From positions 6,661,501-6,725,500 of the forward strand of contig JALDNG010000048.1 in the NCBI GenBank assembly GCA_024349245.1: 64,000 nt of DNA, in the 5' to 3' direction. The translations under genes were made by a program, and so were the position numbers. Source of the DNA: Neodontobutis hainanensis (taxonomy: Eukaryota; Chordata; Actinopteri; Gobiiformes; Odontobutidae). Shown piece after piece: positions 1-9,223 of the stretch. The notes under the pieces are model-generated. The model had not been told where the DNA came from, searched no databases, and saw nothing but the letters and a program-made list of their open reading frames with translations. Within the stretch, counting starts at the first letter, position 1. The number at the start of each line of letters is the position of its first letter.

Positions 1-1364
1 ACCTCATATCTCTGTTCACAGATACTCCGTTTAGTTGTCTTGGCTACAAGAGTCCCAGTTACAGTTCTTGGGAACCTTCCTGTGGCATTCCTGCGACTGT
101 TTCCCACCACTTCACAGCAAATCTAATCCGGGCTGAGCACCGACCAGCTCCTCCCTCTAATACTCCCACAAACATTTTCTCCCAGAGATTTAACGCTGGC
201 TGCAGGTGGCAAGATCAGCTCCTGGCCTCAGCATTCAGAGATGGCAATATATTTGATAGGAATTAGTAATGGATCTAATAGATGTGCAGTGTGAATGCCA
301 GGGAAGAGGAGATTAAAACCTGTGACCCCGCCTGGTTTTTGTCCCACTGACCAATCAGAGGAGGCGCTTCTTTAGCCCATTTCATTACATGGATTTATGG
401 GTGGGCACTCGGCGTGACCCCTGCCTCTGCCTTCTGTTTCATGTCACTGCTACTGTCCCAGGATACATGCATGCCAACAGGCCTGTGGGAATGAGTGTTG
501 AGTAATAAGAGGACATAAACTACAAAATGAATCCCACTGTGAGGACAATGTTAGTCAGGCCAGAACAGGGCACATATAGAAGAAAGAATTACACACATTT
601 AAATGCTGAGTTTATCAGGTGACAAGACTAGTAAAATTTTATAAATAGCGTGTTACTCTGTGCATTCACAAAGCAATCACATAGGATAACTACATCACAC
701 TGTGCAACTCAAGTCGGCTAGGATTTTAACTTGATTAGACAGATCACCGTCAAAAAAGCAGAAATCTTACAGTTAAATAAGATAGATATCTTGCTTCTAT
801 GTCCTGAACGAGACATCCATAGATTTATTTCCTTTTGTTCAGTTGACAGGATTATAGGTTGTTGACTTATTCCATCAGCCATATTTACTTTGCAACCCAA
901 AGAAGAGAAAAGTGAGATTAAATGCAACATGTTTAATGCAATACACAAAGTGCAGCTTGAAGGTCGCCCAGAGATCATTGTGTCAAACTAAATGAGGCTC
1001 AGAACAGTTAGCCTTATCTTCCTGACATGAGCACAGATATTTCAAACTGACCACATGCTGCTCATGGTTACATTTAAAAACCTAAAGGCCTTTGTGTTGT
1101 CTCATAGCCCTTCATCACATCCTGAGAGTCTTAGAGCTCTCAGTGTGAAACGGTGGTGTAATATTGCAGGCTTTTATCAGATTAGACTCAGAGATTTAGC
1201 TGCTTTTGGAGCTGAGATAGTGACCTTCAATTCATGTTTAGTGAAATATGCCACGAAATCCCGTTTTATTTCAGATCCAGGCATCACGCTGTTTCATTAA
1301 ATGCTTGCTATAGATCACTTTGGCTTTTTTTTTTGTTCACCTAATCCCTCAATCTCCACAAACA
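1..1364. other. Unique non-coding DNA
   Basis: No open frame here looks like a protein and no repeat family is recognised. The first 450 bases are more GC-balanced than the rest and hold an inverted-CCAAT-type motif (accaatcagaggagg near 349-363), but no TATA box, initiator or downstream exon can be paired with it. The remainder is AT-rich. Confidence 0.6.
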
Positions 1365-1392
1365 AGACACAAGGATATCTATCCTTGTGTCT
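1365..1392. repeat. Short near-perfect hairpin
   Basis: Arms agacacaaggata (1365-1377) and tatccttgtgtct (1380-1392) are exact reverse complements around a 2-base centre. No T-tract or tandem copies accompany it, so a role as terminator or transposon end cannot be argued. Confidence 0.8.
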
Positions 1393-1891
1393 CTGCCCTG
1401 TTAAATGGCTGTTCTCAAACTGTGAGTGGGAGGAGACTGAATTTGCCCCATTTGCAGTTTAACCTGTGGCCCTTTGACATGGATCTTGGCCTACTGCATC
1501 TAAGCATCTATGTGTCTTGTTATAGGCTTCTACACAACATACTTTACTTTAAATTTAGTTTTATATCAATGGTATTCAACTGTTGCCCTCATGAAGCTTT
1601 GCCTTGGGTTTTAAGTGCAAAAGGTCTAATGCAATGCAAATCCAGCAACCTGACATGTGGATGTGAAGTTTTGCAAATTGTACAATAAAAAGTTTCAATG
1701 AAGGCATCAGGACATAGGTTTGAATGTAAAGACTTTTTGTCCCTAATCCAAGGACCTTTGTTGATTCTGAGTTTCACTAATAAGAGAGATGAGTTTTATA
1801 TGCCTCAGGGGAAGGAGCTTAACCTGCAACTACTGTGAGTAGACAAGGCTGATAAAAGCTAAAGCAGGGGAGTTGTTATGCTCCTCTGGAC
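1393..1891. other. Unique non-coding DNA
   Basis: About 500 bases with no recognised repeat, RNA or coding signal. Frames open here in both directions are short and of ordinary AT-rich composition. Confidence 0.55.
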
Positions 1892-2037
1892 CATTAGGGC
1901 CAATTCACACCATGTAGCATCATTAGATCAATTCACACATGACGTAGCACGTAGAAGCGCTTCAAGTGGTCGCACAGAAAATTAAAGGTGGCATACTTTT
2001 TGTCGCGGTGGTGTGCTTGGTGTGAATTGGCCTTTAG
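1892..2037. mobile_element. Small TIR element (MITE-like), duplicated left end
   Basis: The 14-base sequence GGCCAATTCACACC at 1898-1911 is exactly inverted at 2019-2032, giving a 135-bp element with terminal inverted repeats and no coding capacity. TTAG lies next to both ends (1894-1897 and 2034-2037), a possible target duplication although one extra T intervenes on the right. The left end is tandemly duplicated: cattag plus the terminus plus gtagca (1892-1920) recurs in diverged form at 1921-1950. The superfamily is not clear; TIR structure and size fit a non-autonomous DNA transposon. Confidence 0.6.
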
Positions 2038-2166
2038 CATGACTGCTCCCACATGAGCATAACGAAACATCTTCACCTTAAAACCTACATCCTTATGGCT
2101 TTGTTGAAACCTGTTCTTGAATATGGATGACTAAGAGCCTACACAGATAAAATTGAACAGAAGAAA

Positions 2167-2512
2167 CGTCTCGGGTTACTTTACTGTAACCCTGTTCTCT
2201 TAAAAAGCGGGAACGAGATACTGCGTAGCATACGCTATGGGGAACATTCCTTGTGTGAACGGTTGTAAAGCAAGTGTGTCAAACACGGCAAGAATTGGCT
2301 TACATAACCGCTGATGGAGACGCAGCTCATCAGCGGCAGCTGTGGGATTGAGCGCACCAGAACAGAGGGTATAAGAACACATGACGCGGGAGCGTCTTCA
2401 GGTCAACTTTGTCTGAAGAGCGCCCGGACACAGCCAGTGCAGCATTGCAGCGCAGCATCTTGTTCCCGCTTTTTAAGGAAACAGGGTTACAGTCAAGTAA
2501 CCCAAGATGTTC
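2167..2512. repeat. Foldback part of the DIRS terminal repeat
   Basis: Arms of about 58-61 bases (2167-2224 and 2452-2512) are inverted with few mismatches and share the cores gggttactt, ctgtaaccctgtt and aaaaagcgggaac. The 227-base loop carries the segment that is inverted again at 3765-3840. A further diverged direct copy of the left arm's inner part (tactgcgtagcatacgctatgg) is seen at 2534-2556. These nested inverted and direct copies fit a DIRS terminal region. Confidence 0.75.
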
Positions 2513-2639
2513 CCTATCAAAAGCTACACTCGATGCTCCGTAGCATATGTTACGGGAAACGAGAATACCAACGCCGCCGCACTGTAAGTGTCTGGACCCC
2601 TTGGGTTGTGAAGTGTGCACAACCACAAAAGAGGTCTCA

Positions 2640-2830
2640 AACACAATATTGGGATGATGACTCGATAAATGATGATGAAGGACATGCGAGCCCGGAGTAG
2701 CATGAACATCCAAACTATAGAAACTGATGAATGTGTGCGGGGAGGACCAGCCTGCCGCATCACAAACTTACTGCACAAAGGCACCTTTGCATCCCTCACC
2801 CAAAGTGATAGTCTGTCTGGTGGCTGCAGC
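2640..2830 (-). pseudogene. DIRS tyrosine recombinase, C-terminal relic
   Basis: Minus-strand translation from 2761 gives DAAGWSSPHTFISFYSLDV followed by HATPGSHVL down to about 2678. This matches the conserved C-terminal end of fish DIRS recombinases, where the tyrosine of the FYSLDV motif is the likely catalytic residue. In the family this enzyme joins the circular cDNA intermediate to the target. Only the final part remains, flanking frames are shifted, and the upstream catalytic arginine and histidine boxes are not visible, so it cannot be active. Confidence 0.75.
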
Positions 2831-2860
2831 CCTTAGCTTGCAACCCCTATAGCATACGAA

Positions 2861-3202
2861 CAGGGGCACAACTACCCAGTGCTAGATGGGTATGCAGCAA
2901 CAATTTTGGCGCGCCCCCCCCACACACACATAAACTACATAACTCATAAAAAAATAATTTTTGTGAGCCAGACATCATTATGTATGGGCTGTAAATAGTG
3001 AAGGTTTATTTTAAAGTATATCAGCAACTGTAGAAAAAACAGTCACAAATTGAAAAAGGATTAACGTTATGATCAGATTCCAATAAAGAAACGGTAAGAA
3101 GGAAAAGTTATACCATTGCTTTGGGGCCCTTATGCGCCGCATATGATGCATACCCCCTTTTTGCACCACTGCATACAAAAGTTGTTTGAACTTACGCCAC
3201 TG
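2861..3202. mobile_element. hAT-like non-autonomous element nested in DIRS relic
   Basis: The left end reads CAGGGGCACAACTACC and the right end, inverted, reads CAGTGGCGTAAGTTC, a pair resembling the CAGTGGCGTA ends of a common fish hAT family. A GGGTATGCA motif occurs just inside both ends in inverted orientation. The interior (about 2930-3120) is AT-rich and non-coding, unlike the GC-rich DIRS sequence on both sides. No clear 8-bp target duplication survives. It lies between the recombinase relic and the ORF1 relic, so it probably inserted after the DIRS internal deletion or caused part of it. Confidence 0.55.
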
Positions 3203-3654
3203 GCTAATACGGTGGACATAGGTCTAAAGGGCACTTACTGGGCACAGTAAGTGAAATCTCTCCTGCTCCAGTGTTGTAAATGGCGGAGGTGTTGTAAATG
3301 TTTAGGGGGCCCCTGCTCCTGCAGCCACTCAATATTCAGCAGCGCCTCTGCTCTTGTAACCACCTCGAACGCATCTCAAGGAGAGGCGCTCCAAGGCGGC
3401 GCGCCCACAGAAGCCAGGGATGAGGCGTCATCAACGTGCTCGCAGGAAGCGCCTGTAGCTTGCGTGCCCGAGCACCAAGCCGCCTTGGTGTCCGCCTCAT
3501 CTGGAGAGAGCGCGATGGACATAGGACTCTTTGATCCCTGCCCTCACTCAGATCGACACGTGAACCCCCATGCACGCAAACAAAACTCATAGTGATCATC
3601 ATCAGAAATGTGCCTATACCACGTAGGAACACATTTCCTCATGAGCTCAGCCAT
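3203..3654 (-). pseudogene. DIRS ORF1 (gag-like) relic
   Basis: From an ATG at 3654 the minus strand reads MAELMRKCVPTWYRHISDDD, then HYEFCLRAWGF, a Cys/His-containing start typical of the ORF1 product of teleost DIRS elements, then stops after about 35 codons. In shifted frames, further pieces such as EVVTRAEALLNIEWLQEQ (about 3361-3308) and VPFRPMSTV (about 3233-3207) match later parts of the same protein family. The block is GC-rich compared with its surroundings. At least two frameshifts and stops make it a pseudogene. ORF1 is taken to be a nucleocapsid-like protein of the element. Confidence 0.7.
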
Positions 3655-3764
3655 AGTTTTATGCGCTTAAATATATAAAAGAACGGTCTTATTTTTATTG
3701 CAGCGAGTAGGTTGCCCACACTTCACACAAAGCGATCTGAAGACTTCTTTGACTTTTGTCGTGG

Positions 3765-3798
3765 AAGCGTCTTCAGGTTTCTTTACCTGAAGACGCTT
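3765..3798. repeat. Perfect hairpin in DIRS left terminal repeat
   Basis: Arms aagcgtcttcaggt (3765-3778) and acctgaagacgctt (3785-3798) are exact complements with a 6-base loop. The same arm sequence occurs in the opposite terminal repeat near 2392-2404, so the hairpin belongs to the element rather than to host sequence. Confidence 0.85.
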
Positions 3799-3845
3799 AC
3801 GCGTCATGTGTTCTTATACCCATAAGTGTCGGCATTATGTTATGA

Positions 3846-4715
3846 ACAGTTACAATGAATGAGGTTGTTTATTTGAATCCACCATTAACTTTTGATTGAC
3901 CATAACTTGAGTGGGTGTCATTTTCAGACAATGAACCTCTTCCCATAGACTGTGAGTGTGAGCACAGGACATACCGAGTACCATGGCCCAGTGGGTTCCT
4001 CTGGGAGTTCTGTGAGGGGCCCCTGCTTCTGTCGGGTGGGCCAGGGATAAGACGTCCTGCCAGTTTCTCCAGCGCTGCATCTCCATGGGATAAAGGCTAC
4101 GATGGGTCAGTTCTCAGCTGTAGGCCAAAGACAGGGCTGCCTCTCTGCGGGAAAAGGCTATGGGGAGAGAAGGAGGCATAGGCGACTGCTGCAGGTTATG
4201 TCCAGGTCAAAGTAAGGGAAACCTTAACTGATGCTATTACAGTTACATTCAAAGGTCATTGGCTGTAGCATAGTGGATTTTTTTTCATCATTGAGGAGGT
4301 GAAAAATGTAAGGATTTGTTTTTTGCTAAATTGCACTAATAAAACATTAGAACATCAATAGACTCTACACATTTTATCTCATATTCTTCTAAGTAATAAT
4401 TATTTAGTTTTCCTTATTTTGCCACACATTTAAGCTCAGAAGTCTTTGGAAGTTTATACCATTATTATTTTAGAATGCTCCATGAATTTTCCATTCTCAC
4501 TTCCACAGCTGACTGCCTGCATTTTGTATTAAAGTTAGAAAAGTTAGTAACCCGGCCCTTTCAGTGAACTTTCTGTCACTATTGGAAGCATTAATAGAGT
4601 GCAGTACGTCCAGTGAAAAGAACAACAAAGTGATCCACATTTTTTTGAACCATGAGACCAGAACAGAAGACAATAGATCATGTGCAATTTATTTGTAAAA
4701 TAATTAAATAAATAT
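3846..4715. other. Non-coding; unexplained GC-rich block 3900-4190
   Basis: 3900-4190 is distinctly GC-rich and open in both directions (88 codons forward, 78 reverse), but neither translation resembles a protein family I know. It directly abuts the DIRS relic and may be another transposon piece. 4200-4715 is ordinary AT-rich DNA with nothing recognised. Confidence 0.5.
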
Positions 4716-4740
4716 TTATATGTATGTATGTATGTATGTA

Positions 4741-4814
<74 letters not shown>
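4716..4814. repeat. Compound microsatellite (TGTA)n-(TA)n
   Basis: About six TGTA units (4719-4742) pass into an uninterrupted run of about 34 TA units (4744-4813). Both strands can fold on themselves, so the length is likely polymorphic and hard to assemble. Confidence 0.97.
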
Positions 4815-4816
<2 letters not shown>

Positions 4817-6189
4817 CTGTCGTCTTTAGTCGCATAACTCTAGCATACATGTAAGAAAACTGAATTCTGCTGATAATGGACTTCTGTAATAAACTGCAAC
4901 ACTTTAGTGACAAAGGTGTTAATATAAATAGGCCACATATTATTTAACAATGCTTGTCCTATTAAAGAACAAAACTGACTGGATTATTGCAGTCTTTTAT
5001 GCCTCAAGAGGAAAGCTCTCATGTGTCTGACTGTATGATATAAGGTAAGTTAATGTTAGTGATTTTACATTGAATTACTAATGAATCATACAATTTCTAC
5101 CCCCAAAAAATGTAGGTTCTGATGGCTTCTCAATTCTTATTTTATTAAATGATGGTCTAGATGACTGATAATTACAGAGACAGCAAGGAACGTGAAATTT
5201 GCAGAATCATTGAATAATTTTCTGGATAACAACATTACCTTGCATTGTTTGCATTGTTAAAGATTATTCTAACCCTAACCCTTAGCTTTATCAATCTTGT
5301 AAACGTCATCTACCATACTGTTTATTTAGGTTCAGCAAAGGATCATGGAAAAAGCCAGTGTTGACACAAAGCTTGAGACAGGATGCAGACACCATGTGTC
5401 TACAACTACAATCTTCCCCAACCTCAGTGTTTTCATACCAACTGATGGGACACAGATATCATGTTAACCTCCTGTTGGAGTGCCGTGTTTTTGGTTGGCT
5501 TCTTCTATTTCTTTCCACTGTCTTGCAGAATAGGTAACACATAGTGGTGCTGCCGTCTGTTACACGATCCTCCTGGGAGAACATCTTCCAAGCGTCGGGA
5601 ATCTTCAGGGTGCTCTTGGTATGTAATCAGCTCTGAGAAGGTATTTTGACTCGCCACAGAAAAAAACTCTTTATCTTTTAAGATATCATAGTAGGAACCA
5701 ATTCAAGAAAAAAATGTCTGGGAAAGGTCAAGTGCCCGACAGGGACAAGAAGGGGAAAAATAGATGATTTTTCATCCATGATTGATGATAATTCTTCTGC
5801 AAAGCGCCATGGCTCTGCGTGGAGGAGACACAGAGAGGTCATATACACACAAGCTGAGTGAGAACATTTCAGCTTTGTCAAGAAATCACCAGCACATACC
5901 AACGGCAATAGGTTCAAGGTAAATTTAAAGGCGAGAAAGTGCGGCGAAAGAAGATAGAGAAGCATTAATGCCCTCAGATTGTACATATTTAAAGAAAACC
6001 ATGCATTTAAAGGGTTATTTTGAGGTTGATATAATGTTAAGTATGTATGGGAGGCATAAGTGTTGGAACAATATGAAAGAAAAAGAAAATAGACAGCCGC
6101 TGCATGTTTCTATAACTGTTGTCAGTGAAAAGAATTCTTGTGCACAGGTAAATTTTTAAGTGCTTTTATCTCTTTATTATCTCTGTGGG
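4815..6189. other. Unique non-coding DNA
   Basis: AT-rich sequence with no recognised repeat. It includes two telomere-like CCCTAA units at 5271-5282, too few to matter, and the splice-like segment listed separately at 5529-5618. Frames of 60-100 codons occur near 5680-6160, without any family resemblance. Confidence 0.5.
5529..5618 (+). other. Candidate non-coding exon (splice signals only)
   Basis: A long pyrimidine tract ending tttctttccactgtcttgcag precedes 5529, and the donor gtatgt follows 5618, enclosing 90 bases. All three plus-strand frames contain stops (TAA, TAG) in the first 20 bases, so it cannot be an internal coding exon. A 5'UTR or lncRNA exon is possible. On the minus strand a 50-codon frame crosses the segment, without recognised similarity. 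Chance is a real alternative. Confidence 0.2.
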
Positions 6190-6300
6190 GAAATTCACTG
6201 TCAGCAGCTGCCATCAGGGGGCACCCAGCATGTTTTGATGTTGGTGGGATAAACCGGAGTACCCAGAGAAAACCCACCCAGTACTGCTTAGAGCATGAAC
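6190..6300 (-). repeat. Decayed SINE fragment (family B)
   Basis: The piece around 6250-6280 (aaccggagtacccagagaaaaccc) matches the middle of the SINE family better preserved at 34217-34585 and 36041-36356. Both ends are lost. Confidence 0.45.
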
Positions 6301-6426
6301 CAAACTAACACAGAGGTTGATTGGGTGGGAAAAGCAAATGATGCAGGATGACGTTAGTAACACAAGAAAGATATTAACGATTTTAATGTAAATGTATAAT
6401 GACTTTAATATACAAAAAGAAATATC

Positions 6427-6812
6427 TTTTATCGTGACAATGTAAAGTTAAAACATACTGTGCCATGGGCCTTCTTCAGGTTGAACAAACAAACACCAGG
6501 CATGTGCTTCCTTTTATAGGCAGGGACTTGTATAGCCACTTCTCCAAGACCATCCATTAGTAGAAAAAAATCAAAATAAACATGATTGATATTGCTAATA
6601 GAGACCCAAACAATAAATCCATGCATAGGGCATGATTATGTTTGAGCATGCATGTCTGTACAAACAGACAAACAGACTGTATGCATATATATTAGGAGAG
6701 AATTGTATACAAAAAACAAAAACAAATGCATGCCTATGCCCTGAAGAAGACCTGTGTGCCAAAAAGTCTTAGTGAGGGATGTTTTAACTTTACATAGCCA
6801 TGATGAACTACA
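6427..6812. repeat. Foldback pair around CTGAAGAAG motif
   Basis: Minus-strand 6484-6427 reads cctgaagaaggcc, then ggcac, then gttttaactttacattg. Plus-strand 6741-6797 reads cctgaagaagacc, then tgtgcc, then gttttaactttacatag. The two segments (about 58-68 bases, imperfect, with an insertion on the right) are inverted copies separated by about 250 bases. The motif is typical of the ends of a dispersed element; the family is not identified. Confidence 0.55.
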
Positions 6813-7539
6813 TGCTTTTTAATCTTTGTATCCAACAAACTGCCTCTAGTTTTTTTATCTCCCTTTTTTTCATATTTACCACTCATTTTCTTCCTCAAAG
6901 CAACCTAGCAATACTTTTAGCCAGCAGAGGGAGCCCTTTCTGTTCAACCACACTGTCACCAGCAGCCATATTTGTTTACCAGTAAAGACGGCAAGTTTGA
7001 AATATGTATTTTGAATTACATTAGTGAATTTTGTACAAATATAGGACTCTTCTAGGGTCCAGTGTACTGGTATTATATTCACAGTGTGGTAGAACGTTAA
7101 AATACTGTACATAATCTCATGCCATATACTAACGTCCCGGTGACAGGAAAAGTTCCATTGGTAGTTTCTGTCCAGCTGAGAGTACTGTGCCAGTGAGATG
7201 AACATAATTCTACTGATGTCATGTTCAAGAACCAATAAAATGATTTTTAGAATATATATTTTTAGGCCAAAAGTTACTGGTGCTTCTTTAAGAAGACCTG
7301 CATCTCTGTTTGAGCATATAACTTTCCCAAATAGAATTGTACAAATTTTTCTAACAGTTCAACAGGTCACCCGTTTAAATCACAGTCTATTATTGTCCTA
7401 TTGCACACCCTTAAGTGACAGAAGGTAACATGCAGTGAATGAATGTAATGTATATTGCACACATTTTATTTCTTTATTTCACAAAACATTGATCTCCATA
7501 AATGTAGACTGGCTTGTGACAGGCCAATCACTCACCACT
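6813..7539. other. Unique non-coding DNA
   Basis: AT-rich, with overlapping 60-119 codon frames on both strands that show no domain or family signal. Nothing recognised. Confidence 0.5.
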
Positions 7540-8270
7540 GCTTTCCCCTGTAGTCTCTCATGAATATGGATCATCACTTCTGCTTGTTAACATGTAATCT
7601 TGACCTGCCAGGTGAAGCCCACATGTGGACTTTTTCTCACAAGATAGCTCCCAAATGCAGCCATCAAATCACAATAAAAACCGCACTGACAGTTTGGAGA
7701 TTGACAGAATCTTTGTGCATGTGGCGTCTTTTCTTTCCAACGTTCGATTGCTTAAATAATTCCCCTTCCCCTCGATGCAAATATGCCCTCAGCAGACAAC
7801 AAGCTGTTTATGACGCCGCTGTTTGCCAAGAGATTTATCCTGCATCAATTTATATCGAAACATTTATTAGAGCATCTGTCACGGGCGGCTTGAGATGGGA
7901 GACTTGTCATCGTGTCAGCGCTGCAAACAGTCTTATTAGCGCGCAAGACGTAATTGTAAATCTCAGGAGTTAAAGATAGATCCGTCAGCAGGATGTTGTT
8001 TTCTTTAAAATCTCAAAGCTTGTTTTTTTTTTTTTGTTTTTTTTGCCGGAGCTTTTAGATGACGCACGGCTGCTGTCCTTTATCTCCCGAGCAAATTGAA
8101 TAAAAGCTCTCTCAGATGGCAGGATGTGTGAGTGATCCGGTTTGAACAGAGAGCGTCTTAATTGCTTCTCCTTCACTGGGAATAGTGATAAAAAGTCGTT
8201 AAGTCTGTGCATCCTGTTGACAAATGACAAATGGATGACGAGTCTCAACATGAGCAACAGCTTATAGTCT
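7540..8270. promoter_or_regulatory. Putative conserved non-coding element
   Basis: This block is less AT-rich than its flanks, free of recognisable repeats, and carries motifs common in vertebrate developmental enhancers: a POU/octamer-like ATGCAAAT (7776-7783), ATTTATA/TTATTAG homeobox-type sites and a TGACGCCGC stretch. A T-rich run interrupts it at 8024-8043. The enhancer role is inference from composition; conservation has not been tested. Confidence 0.3.
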
Positions 8271-8377
8271 GTGAACTGGTTAAAAAAAGTAATTATGTTG
8301 TGTTTGTTTAATTTGTAAAAAGCTAAGCAGTTCTGATAGGTAAATTAAATTGTCTTTGTGGTTGTTTTACAATAAAG

Positions 8378-8560
8378 CGGTGGTGGAGAGGTTAGAGCAA
8401 CTCCAGCTACCCTTTCTGTGCCAGTCTCAAGACCGGATAAATGGAAATGGTTGCGTCAGGAATTGAACCCAGCACAAAAACAATGCAAAGCTACTCATGT
8501 GAACCACCTTGCTGTGGAGACCCCCAGATGGGGATAAGCCGAAAGGCAATTATTTTACTA
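8378..8560 (+). mobile_element. tRNA-derived SINE (family C)
   Basis: The head GCGGTGGTGGAGAGGTTAGAGC resembles a tRNA A-box region. The body has the landmarks ggataaatgg, ggttgcgtcagga and gctgtgga, and ends at gccgaaaggcaa. These are the successive blocks of a very common teleost SINE. It is full length but diverged; the usual gaagggcatcc part has become gaattgaaccc. No A-rich tail or flanking duplication is evident. Confidence 0.65.
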
Positions 8561-8734
8561 TTGTTTTACAATAAACATATATGGAGAAGGAATCAAAATA
8601 TATAGATGCCTGGAGCTACAGTGTACCATATCTTTTCGTTTTGGTTACATTCAGAACAAATGCCTTAAAACTTAGCACACGCTAGAACAAATCTATTAAA
8701 ATCTATAGCAATTTCCCAATACTGTATACCTGTA

Positions 8735-9223
8735 TACTTTGTGGCATTTGCGTAGTAATGGCTTTGTCGACCATATTTTGCATTTTTGAAACAGCAACAC
8801 CACTTTTTTAAAAGAGTCCTATTTTTCAGCTGAAGTTATTTGTGGCTTTTTTCTTTGCATCCCGAACAATTTTTCTGGAAGTCGTGGCTACCTGACCTTA
8901 TACCTGATTGGCATTCTCAATTACTTGTATCTTTTTGTATCCCTTTCCTGTTTTATACAGTTGAATTACCTTTTCCCACACACAATTATTTTGATATTCC
9001 CATGACTCAGAATACAGAAACATCAGTGCAGCACTGGATGAAAGATGCAAGGGTCGGTCAGGAGCCCAGAAACTCACTGACCTTTTATACACACACTGAT
9101 TACAAACAAACAGATCACAGGTGAGGATGCTTACCTTTAGTAGCCATTCAAACTTGTCTGTGTCACTTGTGTGCATGTTTTCAGGGAAAAATCACCATGG
9201 TATGTAAACTTTTAAACACTGTA
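8735..9223 (-). mobile_element. Tc1-like transposon relic, minus strand
   Basis: Reverse-complemented, this segment contains the 5' untranslated part of a common fish Tc1-like element (9223-9004), a transposase start at 9003-9001 that stops after five codons, and diverged N-terminal transposase sequence to about 8735, where it ends at the aagccattactacgcaaatg block. The catalytic core and the right inverted repeat are missing. The 22-residue plus-strand frame ending near 9124 is the antisense shadow of the untranslated region. The related copy at 13271-14200 lies on the plus strand. Confidence 0.85.

Larger units (their letters stand above)
2167..3845 (-). mobile_element. DIRS-like retrotransposon remnant, internally deleted
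   Basis: Read on the minus strand this region has the parts of a DIRS element in order: a truncated left terminal repeat (3845 to about 3700), an ORF1 (gag-like) relic (3654 to 3203), the C-terminal end of a tyrosine recombinase (about 2830 to 2640) and a right terminal repeat (about 2600 to 2167). The terminal repeats are inverted relative to each other: the stretch starting ggtataagaacacatgacgc lies on the plus strand near 2369 and on the minus strand near 3827, as expected for DIRS inverted terminal repeats. No reverse transcriptase/RNase H segment is visible, so the middle is deleted. An hAT-like element (2861-3202) lies in the gap. DIRS elements integrate by tyrosine recombinase and leave no target duplications, so borders are approximate, especially the right one. 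Non-functional. Confidence 0.8.

Noticed and set aside
340..370. Promoter with CCAAT box
   Set aside because: A single motif without TATA box, CpG island, start or downstream exon.
2314..2713. Frames of 127-128 codons on both strands
   Set aside because: They span the DIRS terminal repeat and a frameshifted recombinase tail, not a host gene.
4716..4913. 65-codon frame with alternating Ile-Tyr
   Set aside because: It is the translation of the (TA)n microsatellite.
5268..5284. Telomere-like CCCTAA repeats
   Set aside because: Only two units; expected by chance in 64 kb.
8840..9124. 94-codon plus-strand frame ending in HTDYKQTDHR
   Set aside because: Antisense shadow of the Tc1 untranslated leader. 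The same spurious peptide appears antisense to the second copy at 13566-13802.
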